Position numbers and translations under genes: made by a program. The notes beneath the pieces are model-generated. The model saw nothing but the letters and a program-made list of their open reading frames with translations. It had not been told where the DNA came from and made no database searches. Below are positions 63,112 through 64,000 of a DNA stretch of 64,000 nt, piece after piece (the first letter of the stretch is position 1; every line of letters starts with the position of its first letter). Source of the DNA: UBA6522 sp963664945 (GTDB lineage: Bacteria > Pseudomonadota > Gammaproteobacteria > Steroidobacterales > Rariloculaceae); NCBI GenBank assembly GCA_963664945.1, contig OY761822.1:2356001-2420000 (forward strand), given 5' to 3'.

Positions 63112-64000
63112 ATGAGATTGCTGCATTACCTTGAAATCCAGAACTTCAAACGCTTTGGCGACAAGCAGCGCATCGAACTGGATCACCCGGCCGTGCTCAT
63201 CGGCCCCAACAATTGTGGGAAGACAACAGCCATCCAGGCGATCATGTTCTGGTCGCAGGCCGTCAAGACTTGGTATGACAGCAAGGGTAAGGCGCCGCCG
63301 AAACGACGCACGTCGACATCGCTGAACCGGCTGAACATCGTTTTGGTCCCGGTACGGCGCACTCGCCATTACTGGCACAACACAAACGTTCGGAAGGGGA
63401 ACAAGGACATTCCGCTGGTTGTCACCGTCGGCGTGTTGCATGGAAAGACGGTGGAACCGGTCACCATGAAGTTTCGCAATCAGGGTGAGGACCTGGTCTA
63501 CTGCACGCCCGGCGAGAAGACACTGGAGAAGCCCGAAGTCATCGAAACCGCTACGCGCCTCGGCATCGAGTTGCTTTGCTCTATGTCGGGTCTGGATACC
63601 GAGGAGCCCATCCTTCAGCCCGGCCGCATCGACGTGTTGCTGGGACAGGGACAGACGGCGCAGGTGCTCCGCAATCTGTGCCTGATTGTCTATCGCCAGA
63701 ACCCGGAGGACTGGAACCGGACCGCCGACCTGATTCGACGCCTGTTCAGCGTGAGCATTGGCAACCCCCAGGAAACCACCCGCGGCGGGATCGATCTCTT
63801 CTACCGCCAGAACAACGTGAAAGAGCGTCTCGACGTTGCGCTTGCCGGGCGTGGTCTACAGCAGATGCTCTTGATCTTCGCCTATCTCTATTCCCACCAT
63901 CGCAGCGTGCTCCTTATCGACGAGCCGGACGCGCATCTTGAAATCCTGCGCCAGAAGCAGGTGTACGTGCTGCTCCGGGAAATTGCCGCGGAGAACGAGT
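63112..64000 (+). CDS. ABC-type AAA ATPase, 5' part (cut by window end)
   Basis: Open frame of 296 residues running off the window. LEIQNFKRFGDKQRIELDHPAVLIGPNNCGKTTAIQAI is the RecF/SMC-like N-terminus with Walker A; LAGRGLQQMLLIFAYLY is an ABC signature-like helix; SVLLIDEPDAHLEILRQKQVYVLL is Walker B with D-loop. This AAA_21/AAA_15 arrangement occurs in OLD nucleases, retron and other defence ATPases. If a TOPRIM or nuclease domain follows, it would be an OLD-type effector; that cannot be seen here. The ATG at 63112 fits the family start. Confidence 0.8.
   Translation, partial: MRLLHYLEIQNFKRFGDKQRIELDHPAVLIGPNNCGKTTAIQAIMFWSQAVKTWYDSKGKAPPKRRTSTSLNRLNIVLVPVRRTRHYWHNTNVRKGNKDIPLVVTVGVLHGKTVEPVTMKFRNQGEDLVYCTPGEKTLEKPEVIETATRLGIELLCSMSGLDTEEPILQPGRIDVLLGQGQTAQVLRNLCLIVYRQNPEDWNRTADLIRRLFSVSIGNPQETTRGGIDLFYRQNNVKERLDVALAGRGLQQMLLIFAYLYSHHRSVLLIDEPDAHLEILRQKQVYVLLREIAAENE

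Overview
The window is about 64 kb of GC-rich Gram-negative chromosome. The essential-gene cluster in its right half runs rpsB-tsf-pyrH-frr-uppS-cdsA-rseP-bamA-skp-lpxD-fabZ-lpxA-lpxB-rnhB-dnaE-accA-tilS. That order, together with DusA, PhoB/PhoR, GlnD and tRNAs with encoded CCA ends, points to a gammaproteobacterium. A TonB-dependent receptor tail, several secreted DUF6152-type proteins and a sulfatase suggest a little-studied environmental or host-associated lineage; that placement is inference, not a taxonomic assignment.

Layout. 0-1 kb: TonB receptor tail and a BrnT-type toxin-antitoxin pair. 1-7.7 kb: exported proteins (sulfatase, DUF6152 relatives, cupin, an exported Rossmann protein), tRNA-Glu, tRNA-Ala and mobA. 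7.7-12.2 kb: an N-formylglutamate amidohydrolase/YbdK pair, a queuosine-precursor transporter and dusA. 12.2-16.4 kb: GTP-dependent PEP carboxykinase (pckG) split by a 2448-bp IS4-family element with a perfect 8-bp target duplication. 16.9-30.6 kb: dinG-like helicase, tsaB, phoB-phoR-phoU, dsbB, dapE, pstS-pstC-pstA-pstB and a putative porin. 30.6-32.5 kb: a graveyard holding a divergent pstB scrap, a twice-frameshifted AbiEii-like module and an ATPase tail. 32.6-37.0 kb: dapD, glnD, map on the minus strand. 37.0-56.8 kb: the translation, envelope, lipid A and replication supercluster. 56.8-59.4 kb: a DUF6152-type protein and an exported amidohydrolase. 59.4-64 kb: an accessory island with a DUF4143 ATPase, IS6 debris, a MazEF-like pair, an MNT nucleotidyltransferase with a truncated HEPN partner, and the start of an ABC-type ATPase cut by the window end.

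How the genes fit together. PhoR/PhoB sense phosphate limitation and the downstream Pst transporter and porin probably serve phosphate uptake, with PhoU linking the two. The 37-57 kb cluster couples ribosome assembly (S2, EF-Ts, RRF), UMP synthesis, undecaprenyl and phospholipid precursors, outer-membrane protein assembly, lipid A synthesis, DNA replication and fatty-acid initiation. dxr, often found between cdsA and rseP, is absent here.

Most notable: the IS insertion that can be excised in silico to restore an intact 580-residue PckG; a transposase carrying a DUF4338/DruA-like N-terminal domain; an in-frame fusion of a truncated exported protein to a complete sulfatase; a ribosomal protein S2 with a long basic-then-acidic tail; an lpxD without a usual start codon for its full N-terminus; and a palindrome-controlled MNT gene whose HEPN partner is only a stub.
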